From the NCBI GenBank assembly GCA_013141455.1, contig JABFQW010000015.1, positions 1-64,000 on the forward strand: a stretch of DNA of 64,000 nt. Reading direction: 5' to 3'. Positions 30,967-40,878 of the stretch are shown piece by piece; the first letter of the stretch is position 1, and every line of letters starts with the position of its first letter. A model generated the notes under the pieces. The model did no database searches, was not told the origin of the DNA, and saw only the letters and a list, made by a program, of their open reading frames with translations. The position numbers and the translations under genes are program-made. The stretch is from Bacteroidales bacterium. GTDB taxonomy: Bacteria > Bacteroidota > Bacteroidia > Bacteroidales > F082.

Positions 30967-32046
30967 ATGTCAGAAAAAATTTCATCTAAAGTAGCGCCAG
31001 GCGTAGCAACAGGCGAAAGTTTGCAGGAGATATTTCGTATTGCAAAGGCTAATCAATTCGCGTTACCCGCTGTAAATGTCACAGGAACAAACACGGTCAA
31101 CGGTGTTATGGAAGCAGCACGTGAAGCAGGTTCACCGGTCATTATCCAATTCTCGAATGGCGGCGCTTCGTTTTATGCAGGCAAAGGCTTATCAAACAGT
31201 GGCGAAAAAGCCGCCATCATCGGTGGTGTTTCAGGAGCATTACATGTTCATGCCATTGCTGAATATTATGGCATTCCTGTAGTATTGCATACTGATCACG
31301 CAGCCAAAAAACTGTTGCCCTGGATTGATGGTTTACTCGATGCAGGTGAAAAACACTTCAAACAGTATGGTAAACCATTATTTAGTTCGCACATGCTTGA
31401 TCTGTCGGAAGAACTGATTGATGAGAACCTGGAAATTTGTAAAACCTATCTCGAACGTATGTCGAAAATGGGAATGACACTCGAGATTGAACTTGGTATC
31501 ACCGGTGGCGAAGAAGATGGAATCGATAACTCAGGCGTTGACAGTTCGAAACTTTATACCCAACCCGAAGAAGTGGCCAAAGCATATAAAATACTGAGTT
31601 CGGTGAGCGACAGGTTCACCATCGCGGCAGCTTTCGGTAATGTTCATGGTGTTTACAAACCGGGGAACGTGAAGTTGCAGCCCGTTATCCTGCGTAATTC
31701 GCAGGAATACATCCAGAAGAATTTTGGCACAGGGCCAAATCCTGTAAATTTCGTTTTCCATGGTGGTTCAGGTTCCGAACCTGAACAAATCAAGGAGGCG
31801 TTGACCTATGGTGTTGTTAAAATGAATATCGACACCGATACCCAATGGGCTTTCTGGGATGGAATACGTTTGTTCGACAAGAAGTATCATGCGTATCTTC
31901 AGGGACAGATCGGTAATCCAGAAGGTGACGACAGTCCGAACAAGAAATATTACGACCCGCGTAAATGGCTTCGCGAAGGCGAACGCGGCCTGATCGAGAG
32001 ATTAAAAATTGCTTTCAGCGATTTGAATTGTATTCAGCGATATTAG
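30967..32046 (+). CDS. fbaA: Class II fructose-bisphosphate aldolase
   Basis: 359 aa; VVLHTDHAAKKLLPWIDGLLDAGE, FVFHGGSGSEPEQIKEALTYGVVKMNIDTDTQWAFWDG. Confidence 0.96.
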   Translation: MSEKISSKVAPGVATGESLQEIFRIAKANQFALPAVNVTGTNTVNGVMEAAREAGSPVIIQFSNGGASFYAGKGLSNSGEKAAIIGGVSGALHVHAIAEYYGIPVVLHTDHAAKKLLPWIDGLLDAGEKHFKQYGKPLFSSHMLDLSEELIDENLEICKTYLERMSKMGMTLEIELGITGGEEDGIDNSGVDSSKLYTQPEEVAKAYKILSSVSDRFTIAAAFGNVHGVYKPGNVKLQPVILRNSQEYIQKNFGTGPNPVNFVFHGGSGSEPEQIKEALTYGVVKMNIDTDTQWAFWDGIRLFDKKYHAYLQGQIGNPEGDDSPNKKYYDPRKWLREGERGLIERLKIAFSDLNCIQRY

Positions 32047-32060
32047 GCATTCACTAAAAA

Positions 32061-32097
32061 TAAAACGGGCACTTTTTGCAAAGTGCCCGTTTTTTTA
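32061..32097 (+). terminator. Rho-independent terminator after aldolase
   Basis: AAAACGGGCACTTT TTGC AAAGTGCCCGTTTTTTT. Confidence 0.92.
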
Positions 32098-32111
32098 TTA
32101 GAAAAAAAAAC

Positions 32112-32302
32112 TTGTAACTATTCACCCTATTTAAGCCACAGATTCACAGATTATTAGCTAAGGAAATTATATATGAAAAGCATTAATTTCACTGATTTGC
32201 AATTTTTTATTCCGACAAGTCGGAATAAAATATTTTATAAATCTGTGAATCTGTGGCATTTATAATTTTGCATTTAATTAATCAAGGGCTGAATTGTTAC
32301 AA
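32112..32302. repeat. Intact ~190-bp nested-palindrome MITE-like repeat
   Basis: Ends TTGTAACTATTCA / TGAATTGTTACAA; inner 18-bp perfect inverted repeat GCCACAGATTCACAGATT (32135-32152 vs 32240-32257); central palindrome TTTTATTCCGACAAGTCGGAATAAAA (32205-32230). Confidence 0.8.
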
Positions 32303-32307
32303 AAACT

Positions 32308-33159
32308 TTATCGTGATAAATCGGCAATTAAATCCCTGGCATGAACACACAATACCGGCACCGGAGAGTGATTGACCATTTGTTGTGCAAATGTTCCAAG
32401 CCATAAATTCGATGGTATTCTTTCCTGCTCGTCCATAATGCTGATCAGGTTAGCGTTGATACTAACTGCATATTCAACGGTAGCATCAGCAATCTGATTC
32501 GTCTCAATAATTTTTTTAATATATTCGATCTGATTCTCATAAAAATACCGTTCCACCTGAAGTACATAATCATCAACACGTTGACGAACTTCTTCGATCG
32601 TGGTGGTATGCATCACTAAGATATGAATCTTCGCGTCGAAATATTTCGCTATCAGTGAGGTAATCGGCACTTTCTGACGGGTTTCAAGTGAACTGTCGAT
32701 AGGCAGCACGATATTCGAAATGGTACGACTGGCATCTACCCCGTCCCTGATTGTAATGATCGGGCGTTCGGTTGCTGCAACAATACGGTTGGCGTTGCTT
32801 CCAATCCAAAACTCCTCAAAACCTGATGAACCGTGTGTTCCAACAATAATGATGAAAGCATCAAGTTCTTCGGCAGTATTTACGATCTCCTGATACACTT
32901 TTCCCGCTTTCACGAGATACGATAAGGAGTTTTTGCCAAGCGCTTTTTTATACGTATCAACCAATTTATTAAATCGGTTAATCACCTCACCTACAATATT
33001 TTCCTGATCAACACGGAATATTTCTTTTCCGCTCTCCGGACGGTTAACCCAAATCATTACAACATCTGCCGATGCTTTCTCAGCGATCGTAATCGCGTGT
33101 TCGAGGGCATTGATTGAGCAATCTGAGAAATCGATTCCTACTAAAATTGTTTTATTCAT
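32308..33159 (-). CDS. Universal stress protein (tandem UspA domains)
   Basis: 283 aa; ILVGIDFSDCSINALEHAI, GTHGSSGFEEFWIGSNANRIVAATERPIITIR. Confidence 0.92.
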   Translation of the reverse strand: MNKTILVGIDFSDCSINALEHAITIAEKASADVVMIWVNRPESGKEIFRVDQENIVGEVINRFNKLVDTYKKALGKNSLSYLVKAGKVYQEIVNTAEELDAFIIIVGTHGSSGFEEFWIGSNANRIVAATERPIITIRDGVDASRTISNIVLPIDSSLETRQKVPITSLIAKYFDAKIHILVMHTTTIEEVRQRVDDYVLQVERYFYENQIEYIKKIIETNQIADATVEYAVSINANLISIMDEQERIPSNLWLGTFAQQMVNHSPVPVLCVHARDLIADLSR

Positions 33160-33196
33160 AAAATTCGGTTGTTAATATATCAATGATAATGCAAAA

Positions 33197-33601
33197 TTAG
33201 GGTTGAATATTGTCTTTCGTAATAAATGCCTGTGAAAAATAAGGTAAAATTTTCTTTAAGTATCCTTCGGCTTCAATCCTGTTTCTGAAATTACCGGCAC
33301 GGATACGGTAGTATGGTGCGCCATAAGTCAATCCAACAGGAATTTCCGGAAAATTAACTGCAAAATTTTCAACAATGGCATTGGCCCGGTCAACCGCATC
33401 GTTGCCCGAATCCATAAATATCTGAATTTTATACCCTTCTATTTCGGGATGTACTGCCTTAAATTGTTCATGAATCAGGAGTAGCTTATCGACCCGGCTA
33501 TCCCGGATAATCGTCAAACTACCCTTTGACCCCGTTTGGGCGTTAAGTTGCATGGCCATCAGGCAAACAAAAATCAATATTGTATTTCGTATATTCATCA
33601 C
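33197..33601 (-). CDS. SPOR-domain-like exported small protein
   Basis: 134 aa; signal peptide; YKIQIFMDSGNDAVDRANAIVENF...YYRIRAGNFRNRIEAEGYLKKI; 4-bp overlap with the upstream Usp gene. Confidence 0.8.
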   Translation of the reverse strand: MMNIRNTILIFVCLMAMQLNAQTGSKGSLTIIRDSRVDKLLLIHEQFKAVHPEIEGYKIQIFMDSGNDAVDRANAIVENFAVNFPEIPVGLTYGAPYYRIRAGNFRNRIEAEGYLKKILPYFSQAFITKDNIQP

Positions 33602-34434
33602 GACAAATCACTATGAACAGATTGTACACTTAAAACAGGTATTTTGGCATTGTTGATCAGTTGCTGGGCATAAGGTCCTAAAAACATATTCCCATTCGAG
33701 GCGCCTTGTTCGGTCATAATGGCAATGAAATCAGCTTGTTGTGCTTCTGAATACGTAAGAATTGAACTCGTAATATTGTCCGATTCTACCTCACTGACAA
33801 TATATTTCACACCTTCATTTTCTAAAAACCTTGAAGCCTCGGCCACATAACTCAACATTCGTTTTCGGATCACCTGTATGGGCGAATTGTTAACTGTGAG
33901 TAAATGAATTTCAGCATTGAAGGCTTTGGCAATGCGGGCGGCATACGGGATTTTATGCTTGGTATCGGCCGAATTGTCAATGGGCAGCACGATTTTCTTT
34001 ATCGAATTATTGAAGGCGTAATCGCGGCGGATCGTGATCACCGGACAAGTAGCGCTTGCCACAATACGGTAGGCGTTACTACCGATCCAAAACTCTTCGA
34101 ATCCACTCACTCCATGCGTTCCGGCAAAAAGCAAACTGGCATTGATTGCCTTCGCTACGGTTGCCACTTCGCTATAAACTTTCCCTTTTCTCAGAAATTG
34201 ATTTATTTTGCCATGATGCACCAATGGTGCGTATTGTTGGATGATGTCATCAAAATGGCTTTTGGTTTCAATACGTAATTCCTGATCAATATTATAAAGA
34301 TGCTCAGGAGTGTTTGAGCTATCAACCCAAACCAAACTCAGGTCTGCCTCTATCCTATTGGCAAACATCAACGCGTATTCCAACGAATGTACCGCGTTTT
34401 TCGAAAAATCGAATGCTACCAGGAAGTGTTTCAT
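33598..34434 (-). CDS. Universal stress protein (tandem UspA domains)
   Basis: 278 aa; FLVAFDFSKNAVHSLEYAL, GTHGVSGFEEFWIGSNAYRIVASATCPVITIR. Confidence 0.92.
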   Translation of the reverse strand: MKHFLVAFDFSKNAVHSLEYALMFANRIEADLSLVWVDSSNTPEHLYNIDQELRIETKSHFDDIIQQYAPLVHHGKINQFLRKGKVYSEVATVAKAINASLLFAGTHGVSGFEEFWIGSNAYRIVASATCPVITIRRDYAFNNSIKKIVLPIDNSADTKHKIPYAARIAKAFNAEIHLLTVNNSPIQVIRKRMLSYVAEASRFLENEGVKYIVSEVESDNITSSILTYSEAQQADFIAIMTEQGASNGNMFLGPYAQQLINNAKIPVLSVQSVHSDLS

Positions 34435-34596
34435 ACGTTTATTGTATTAAATTAATACACTAAATATCAAAGATATGTAAATATAATCGAAAACTGTAGC
34501 GTATCAAATAATTCAAGTGTTAAGCCGCTGCTAATTTATGAATTTTAATACAAATTGCAAGGGATTCCTTTTCTTGTTCATGAACGGCTAATTTAG

Positions 34597-34604
34597 TATT
34601 TTTG
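34597..34604 (+). promoter_or_regulatory. -7 box TATTTTTG upstream of ruvB
   Basis: Matches TAnnTTTG. Confidence 0.4.
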
Positions 34605-34621
34605 CCGGACAAACCGAATAC

Positions 34622-35650
34622 ATGAACAATAACCTCGATCCACATGGTTCGGCGCTTTCAAAAGTTGAAAAAGAGATAGAGAAAGCATTACGGCCCGATG
34701 CATTTGAAAGTTTTGCCGGACAGGAAAAAGTTGTAGAGAACCTGAGGATATTCGTGAAAGCAGCCAGCCAGCGTGGCGAAGCGCTCGATCACGTGTTGCT
34801 CCACGGACCGCCCGGATTGGGAAAAACCACGCTCTCACATATTATCGCGAATGAGTTGGGTGTAAACATTAAAATTACTTCGGGTCCGGTATTGGATAAG
34901 CCTGGCGACCTGGCAGGTTTATTGACCAATCTCGAAGAGAATGATGTGTTGTTTATCGACGAGATACACCGTTTAAGTCCGGTGGTAGAGGAATACCTGT
35001 ATTCGGCCATGGAAGATTTCCGAATCGATATCATGATCGAAACCGGTCCGAATGCGCGCAGTGTTCAGATTGCATTAAACCCGTTTACGCTGATAGGCGC
35101 CACAACACGGTCGGGCCTGCTCACCTCGCCGTTGAGATCAAGGTTCGGTATTAACTCGCGTTTGGCTTATTACAATGCCGAAACATTATCAGGTATCGTG
35201 AAACGCTCAGCTTCCATTTTGAAGGTCGCCATCACCGAAGAAGCAGCCTTCGAGATCGCTCGCCGCAGCCGTGGTACCCCTCGTATAGCCAATTTGTTGT
35301 TACGCAGGGTACGCGACTTTGCCCAGATAAAAGGCAATGGAAATATCGATATTGAGATTTCAAAATATGCCCTTGCCGCGCTCAATGTTGATAAATATGG
35401 CCTCGATGAGATGGACAATAAAATTCTGCTGACGATTATCGATAAATTCAAAGGAGGACCTGTCGGAATAAGCACCATTGCTACCGCTGTTGGTGAAGAA
35501 GCTGGTACCATTGAAGAAGTATATGAACCTTTCCTAATCATGGAAGGCTATCTGATGCGGACACCACGTGGCAGAGAAGCGACTGATATCGCGTACAGGC
35601 ACCTCAACAAAACTAAAACTCCGCAACAAGGAACACTTTTCAACGAATAA
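34622..35650 (+). CDS. ruvB: Holliday junction DNA helicase RuvB
   Basis: 342 aa; [65 protein letters not shown]. Confidence 0.98.
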   Translation: MNNNLDPHGSALSKVEKEIEKALRPDAFESFAGQEKVVENLRIFVKAASQRGEALDHVLLHGPPGLGKTTLSHIIANELGVNIKITSGPVLDKPGDLAGLLTNLEENDVLFIDEIHRLSPVVEEYLYSAMEDFRIDIMIETGPNARSVQIALNPFTLIGATTRSGLLTSPLRSRFGINSRLAYYNAETLSGIVKRSASILKVAITEEAAFEIARRSRGTPRIANLLLRRVRDFAQIKGNGNIDIEISKYALAALNVDKYGLDEMDNKILLTIIDKFKGGPVGISTIATAVGEEAGTIEEVYEPFLIMEGYLMRTPRGREATDIAYRHLNKTKTPQQGTLFNE

Positions 35651-35756
35651 GCTTGCCTTTGTTCAAAGTTTGTAAAGTTGAAAGTTCAACAGTTCGTGAT
35701 TTGTCCATTGAAAACGGTATCACTATTAGTTAATCAAAAAAAACGCTCCTTTACTG

Positions 35757-36695
35757 ATGATGACTGTTACCGGACTTCCTGAAAATATTACGGAAATAAT
35801 CGTTAACAAAGCGTTCGCGATGGGATTCTCTGCCTGCGGAATCAGTGAAGCAAACTTTCTTTCGGAGGATGCTGCTTTCATGGAAGAATGGCTTTCGCTT
35901 GGTTATCAGGGTGATATGACTTATTTGGAAAGAAATAAGGAGAAACGTTATAATCCAAAACTTTTGGTGGATCATGCCTGGTCGGTGGTGAGTGTTTTAT
36001 ACAATTATTTCCCCGAAGAAAAATTGCCGGTTGAAGACAATTATAAAATTTCTAAATACGCATACGGCACTGATTATCATATAGTTATTAAAGATAAGCT
36101 TAACGAATTATTTCAATTTACCAAAGCATATTGGCCTGACCTCACCGGAAGGGTTTTCACCGATTCGGCGCCGGTTCTTGATCGTGCGTGGGCCGAAAAA
36201 AGTGGTTTGGGTTTTATCGGTAAAAACACCTGTTTGATTCATCCCCGTAAAGGTTCGTTTCATTTTGTCGGCCATTTGATCCTTTCGATACCATTGGCAG
36301 CAAACAACAAACCGGTAACCGACTATTGCGGAACCTGCCGGCGGTGTATCGATGCCTGCCCTACCGGCGCCCTCGTTGCCCCGCATAAATTAGATGCCCG
36401 TAAATGCATCTCCTACCTGACTATAGAAAACAAACAGCCTTTCTCGCAGGATTATCATTTCGATGACTGGATTTTTGGTTGTGACATTTGCCAGGATGTT
36501 TGTCCGTGGAATCGTTTTTCGGAACCCCATTCCGAGCCACTTTTTCGGTTAACTGACGAGATTAAAGCCTTGAAAAAAACCGATTGGGAATCGCTTACCG
36601 AGGAATCATTTAACATGATTTTCAAAGATTCGGCAGTGAAACGCACCAAATTCAGCGGATTAAAACGGAATATTGAGGCGGCAGGAAAAAAATAG
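35757..36695 (+). CDS. queG: Epoxyqueuosine reductase
   Basis: 312 aa; YCGTCRRCIDACPTGAL and CDICQDVCPWNRF 4Fe-4S motifs. Confidence 0.95.
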   Translation: MMTVTGLPENITEIIVNKAFAMGFSACGISEANFLSEDAAFMEEWLSLGYQGDMTYLERNKEKRYNPKLLVDHAWSVVSVLYNYFPEEKLPVEDNYKISKYAYGTDYHIVIKDKLNELFQFTKAYWPDLTGRVFTDSAPVLDRAWAEKSGLGFIGKNTCLIHPRKGSFHFVGHLILSIPLAANNKPVTDYCGTCRRCIDACPTGALVAPHKLDARKCISYLTIENKQPFSQDYHFDDWIFGCDICQDVCPWNRFSEPHSEPLFRLTDEIKALKKTDWESLTEESFNMIFKDSAVKRTKFSGLKRNIEAAGKK

Positions 36696-36717
36696 AAGAG
36701 ATGATTTGTTCGTAAAT

Positions 36718-37341
36718 TTACTTTTCACCCAGCGAATTGAACTGGTAATACAAACTCAACTGGAGCACATCATTAAATTCGCCATAGCTGTTTCTGTTAT
36801 AACGGTAAACATTGCCTACCACTACATTCTTACGAATAGAATTGATCGAATTTGAAGTTCTTACACCAACAAGCAAGGCAGGCGTGATTTGAAATTTCAC
36901 ACCAAAAACCGAATTGAAGCAAATCCTTCTCCAATTGTCATAGGTGCTTTCGTAAAAGTCCATGGCTTCGTAACTTGACAAAAGAAAACTGGTCGAAATG
37001 CCGGCCTCAAACAAAAAACGGTTGGTTCGGTACTGATATAGCAAGGGTAAATCGACATAGTTCAGACGGAGTAAATATTGCAGTTGATCTTCCTGAAAGG
37101 TTGTATCATTATACCTTGAGCCTTTTTGAATAAAATGAAGCTCCATGCCAATTGTTGTTGATTTATTCAGGTCTAATCCAACAAAAAAACCAACTGCGAA
37201 ACCGGCTTTGTTAAACCCGGCATAGGTGTCACCGGCCACCTGGGAGGAGACAAGACCAGCCATTATCCCGCCATTGAACTGTTGCGCCTTCATGGGTAAG
37301 GAAGCAAAAACTATACATAGTAATATAAAGAAATGTTTCAT
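36718..37341 (-). CDS. PorT-like outer-membrane beta-barrel protein
   Basis: 207 aa; signal peptide; GIMAGLVSSQVAGDTYAGFNKAGFAVGFFVGLDLNKS. Confidence 0.8.
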   Translation of the reverse strand: MKHFFILLCIVFASLPMKAQQFNGGIMAGLVSSQVAGDTYAGFNKAGFAVGFFVGLDLNKSTTIGMELHFIQKGSRYNDTTFQEDQLQYLLRLNYVDLPLLYQYRTNRFLFEAGISTSFLLSSYEAMDFYESTYDNWRRICFNSVFGVKFQITPALLVGVRTSNSINSIRKNVVVGNVYRYNRNSYGEFNDVLQLSLYYQFNSLGEK

Positions 37342-37487
37342 CCCTTCCGGCAGGTTTTAGAAAAGACAAATGTAATGAATTGAAATCATTGTTATCCGGT
37401 AAATTTTTTTCAAAACCCGGTTTAGCACAAATTGTTTAACCTCTACGAGGTAATTTATCTATCGGACTTATTTTTCTACAATACTTA

Positions 37488-37772
37488 GCGTCTGCTGAAA
37501 AACTCACTGAAGGTTCGGTTTGACCTCGAAGAGGTCAAATATTTATAGAAAATAATGATGAGAAAGCTGTTCGACCCCGTCCGGGGTCGCATATTTACAT
37601 GTTTGATCTATTTTCTATTAACATTTTATCCCTCTGGGATAATTATTCGACAGACCTAATTTTAAAGTGCAAGCATTTTTTGGCTGCCCATTAAAATTGC
37701 TTGCATTTCTTTCTGACAAACCATCATCTATAAAATTCAATATCGATGAGTAATATGTTTTTCAGCAGACCC
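37488..37772. mobile_element. 285-bp MITE-like element, copy 1 (6-bp flanking repeat TACTTA)
   Basis: TIR GTCTGCTGAAAAAC / GTTTTTCAGCAGAC; flanked by TACTTA at 37482-37487 and 37773-37778; highly similar to 60617-60901. Confidence 0.85.
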
Positions 37773-37997
37773 TACTTAAATCGCCTACGGCGAAAAATTA
37801 TGCGTTGCGTCTGCCAGACATGGGCTGGGGTTCACATTTTTTATTACCAGATAATCTTGAAATGAAATCGAATCATAGCAGAAAGTAAATGTAATTACCG
37901 CAATTAAAAAGAATACGTTCTGTTTTAATTGCATCCCTCGCTTTTATGCTGAGGAAAACACTAATTTCGCAGCCTACAAAGTAATCAAATCAACAGT

Positions 37998-38681
37998 ATG
38001 GAACAACCGAATTACCGCATATTATTGGTTGATGATGAAACCGATGTGCTTGAATTTCTTAGTTATAATCTTAAAAAAGAGGGATTTACGGTTTATTCAG
38101 CCACAAACGGAAACGAGGCATTGAAAAAGGCCATCTCCGAAATTCCCCACCTGATTGTGCTTGATGTGATGATGCCGGGCATGGATGGTATTGCCACCTG
38201 TGAGGCTATCAGACAGGAACCTTCATTGAAAAACACACTCATCATTTTTTTAACGGCCCGTGGTGAGGACTATTCGCAGATAGCCGGTTTTGATGCCGGT
38301 GCCGACGATTATGTTACCAAACCGATCAAGCCAAAACTACTGATAAGCCGTGTCAACGCGCTTTTGCGCCGTCATCAGGAATCTTCGTTTATTAGTGAGG
38401 AAGCACCTTTGAGCGACCTCGTCATCGATTCCGAAAAATTCCTCATCGTTAGTAAAGGCGTTGAAATGATTCTCCCGAAAAAGGAATTTGAACTCATCAG
38501 GCTGCTTGCTTCGAAACCAAATAAGGTTTTTACCCGCGAGGAAATTCTGTCGAAAGTGTGGGGAGAAGATGTTATCGTGGGCGACCGTACCATCGATGTG
38601 CATATCAGGAAGATACGCGAGAAAGTCGGCATCGAGAATATCAGAACCGTGAAAGGTGTTGGCTACAAATTTGAAGCCTGA
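37998..38681 (+). CDS. OmpR/PhoB-type response regulator
   Basis: 227 aa; ILLVDDETDVLEFL, LIVLDVMMPGMDGI, winged-helix VWGEDVIVGDRTIDVHIRKIREKVG. Confidence 0.95.
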   Translation: MEQPNYRILLVDDETDVLEFLSYNLKKEGFTVYSATNGNEALKKAISEIPHLIVLDVMMPGMDGIATCEAIRQEPSLKNTLIIFLTARGEDYSQIAGFDAGADDYVTKPIKPKLLISRVNALLRRHQESSFISEEAPLSDLVIDSEKFLIVSKGVEMILPKKEFELIRLLASKPNKVFTREEILSKVWGEDVIVGDRTIDVHIRKIREKVGIENIRTVKGVGYKFEA

Positions 38682-38687
38682 TAAGGT

Positions 38688-39737
38688 ATGGCAAATCTTT
38701 TTCACGAAACACGTTCCATTGCACTGATCACCTCGGCCGGAAACACGGTTTTATTAGCAATCCTGTTATTTATTGTGCGTTGGTTTTTTGTCCCGATTGA
38801 GGCCTGGATCATCATCGTGATCTGTACCTTAGTCTTTTTTTCAGGTTATTTTTTCTTTAAATATGCTGTTGACGAATTCATTTACAAGAAGATAAAACTG
38901 ATCTATAAAACCATCCACTCGTTCAGGTCGGTCAAAGGAAGTGAAACAACCTCCTCCGGCAAAAGTGAGTCATTAGATTCGGTAAACCAGGCAGTTATCG
39001 ATTGGGGTGCCCGTCAGAAGATGGAAATAGACGAGTTAAAGAAACTTGCCGCATACCGCCGTGAGTTTTTAGGCAATATCTCGCATGAATTAAAAACCCC
39101 GATTTTTAATATTCAGGGGTATGTTTTGACCCTACTCGATGGCGGATTGGAAGATGTTACCATCAACCGCAACTACCTGATGCGTACCGAGCAAAGCGTA
39201 AACCGCATGATCGCTATCGTGAAGGACCTCGAAGAGATATCGAAACTCGAATCGGGCGAACTGAAACTGAACCTGCAACGTGTTGATTTAACAGAGCTTG
39301 CCCGGGAGGTAGTTGATTTTCTGGAGATGAAAGCCCGAAAGGTGAATGTCGTACTCAGTATCGAAAACAAAACCGATGGCCAGGTGCTTGTCAGGGCCGA
39401 TAAGGAAAGAATCAGGCAGGTGTTGATCAACCTGATCGAAAACGCCATCAAATATGCCGATAAAGAAGACAACAGGATCGTGGTAAAGTTCTTCGATATG
39501 GATGAAAATTATTTAATTGAGATAAAGGACAACGGACCCGGCATAGCGGAAGAAAATCTCACGCGAATATTTGAAAGATTTTACCGAACCGACAAAGGGC
39601 GTTCGCGCGACAAAGGCGGTACCGGCCTGGGTTTGGCTATTGTGAAACACATTATTGAGGCCCACGACAAAACCATCACGGTAAGAAGCAAGGTTCATCA
39701 GGGAACAACTTTCTCGTTTACATTGGCAAAAAAATAA
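38688..39737 (+). CDS. PhoR-like sensor histidine kinase
   Basis: 349 aa; two TM; FLGNISHELKTPIFNIQGY, LIENAIKYAD, KGGTGLGLAIVKHIIEAH. Confidence 0.95.
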   Translation: MANLFHETRSIALITSAGNTVLLAILLFIVRWFFVPIEAWIIIVICTLVFFSGYFFFKYAVDEFIYKKIKLIYKTIHSFRSVKGSETTSSGKSESLDSVNQAVIDWGARQKMEIDELKKLAAYRREFLGNISHELKTPIFNIQGYVLTLLDGGLEDVTINRNYLMRTEQSVNRMIAIVKDLEEISKLESGELKLNLQRVDLTELAREVVDFLEMKARKVNVVLSIENKTDGQVLVRADKERIRQVLINLIENAIKYADKEDNRIVVKFFDMDENYLIEIKDNGPGIAEENLTRIFERFYRTDKGRSRDKGGTGLGLAIVKHIIEAHDKTITVRSKVHQGTTFSFTLAKK

Positions 39738-40712
39738 TTACTTCTGGCGTTCAATCGTAAATCCGACCAATTGTTTCAAGGCTGTAAGCGCTTCCGATTC
39801 GGGTAGGTCATTGAGTAAATCATCTGCCTTTGCAATATATTCTTCCATCTTTTTTTCGGCATAAGCGATACCACCCGACTGATTCACTTTTTCGATGACT
39901 AATGCGACTTTTTGCGGGTTGGAAGCATGGTTTTTCACGATATTGATTAAAAACCGCTTTTCGGAAGTGGTGCAGTTATTGAGTGTATAAATTAACGGGA
40001 GTGTCATTTTGCGTTCCTTGATATCGATACCTGTAGGTTTTCCCGTGTTTCGGCTGTTTTGATAATCAAATATATCATCTTTTATCTGGAAGGCGATCCC
40101 GACAAAGGTGCCAAAATCGCGCATACGGCCGATCATCGCAGTTGAAGCGCCTGCCGAAGCGGCTCCAACGGCACAGCATGAGGCAATCAGCGAGGCCGTT
40201 TTCTTGCGGATGATATCAAAATAAATTGATTCTTCAATATCGAGCCGTCTTGCCTTTTCTATCTGAAGCAGCTCGCCTTCGCTCATTTCCTGCACGGCAT
40301 TCGAAACAATACGGAGTAACTCGAAATCATTGTTATTTAAAGCCAACAACATACCCCTTGATAACAAATAATCGCCAACCAACACCGCTATTTTGTTTTT
40401 CCATAAGGCATTGATAGAGAAGAAACCGCGACGCTCATTTGAATCGTCCACCACATCGTCGTGCACGAGGGTGGCGCTATGTAACAACTCGATCAGGGTG
40501 GCAGCGCGCAAGGTGGATTCGTTGATCTCACCCGCAATTTTGGCAGAAAGCAGCACAAATATCGGACGCATCTGCTTGCCTTTTGTTTTAACGATGTACC
40601 GGGTAACCTTGTCGAGCAGAGGAACCGATGAGCGCATGGCCGCATTGAAAACCAATTCAAACTGACCGAGTTCTTTTTCGATGGGTTTTTTAATCGCCTG
40701 TAATCCTGCCAT
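39738..40712 (-). CDS. Polyprenyl synthetase family protein
   Basis: 324 aa; LVHDDVVDDSNERRG and FQIKDDIFDYQ aspartate-rich motifs. Confidence 0.95.
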   Translation of the reverse strand: MAGLQAIKKPIEKELGQFELVFNAAMRSSVPLLDKVTRYIVKTKGKQMRPIFVLLSAKIAGEINESTLRAATLIELLHSATLVHDDVVDDSNERRGFFSINALWKNKIAVLVGDYLLSRGMLLALNNNDFELLRIVSNAVQEMSEGELLQIEKARRLDIEESIYFDIIRKKTASLIASCCAVGAASAGASTAMIGRMRDFGTFVGIAFQIKDDIFDYQNSRNTGKPTGIDIKERKMTLPLIYTLNNCTTSEKRFLINIVKNHASNPQKVALVIEKVNQSGGIAYAEKKMEEYIAKADDLLNDLPESEALTALKQLVGFTIERQK

Positions 40713-40854
40713 AATTCCCTTTTGTCTGTGATCCGTTTTCCGTTTGGATGAATGGACAAATATACGGTTTCCTGAGTATTGTCACTAATGCTATTGGCAA
40801 ATCCAATGATATGTTTTAACCAAGGTATTGTACATGAACAAAGGGTCGAATTGT

Positions 40855-40862
40855 TACTTTTG
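40855..40862 (+). promoter_or_regulatory. -7 box TACTTTTG upstream of radical SAM gene
   Basis: Matches TAnnTTTG; supports start at 40879. Confidence 0.45.
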
Positions 40863-40878
40863 TAAAAATTTCGGTATC

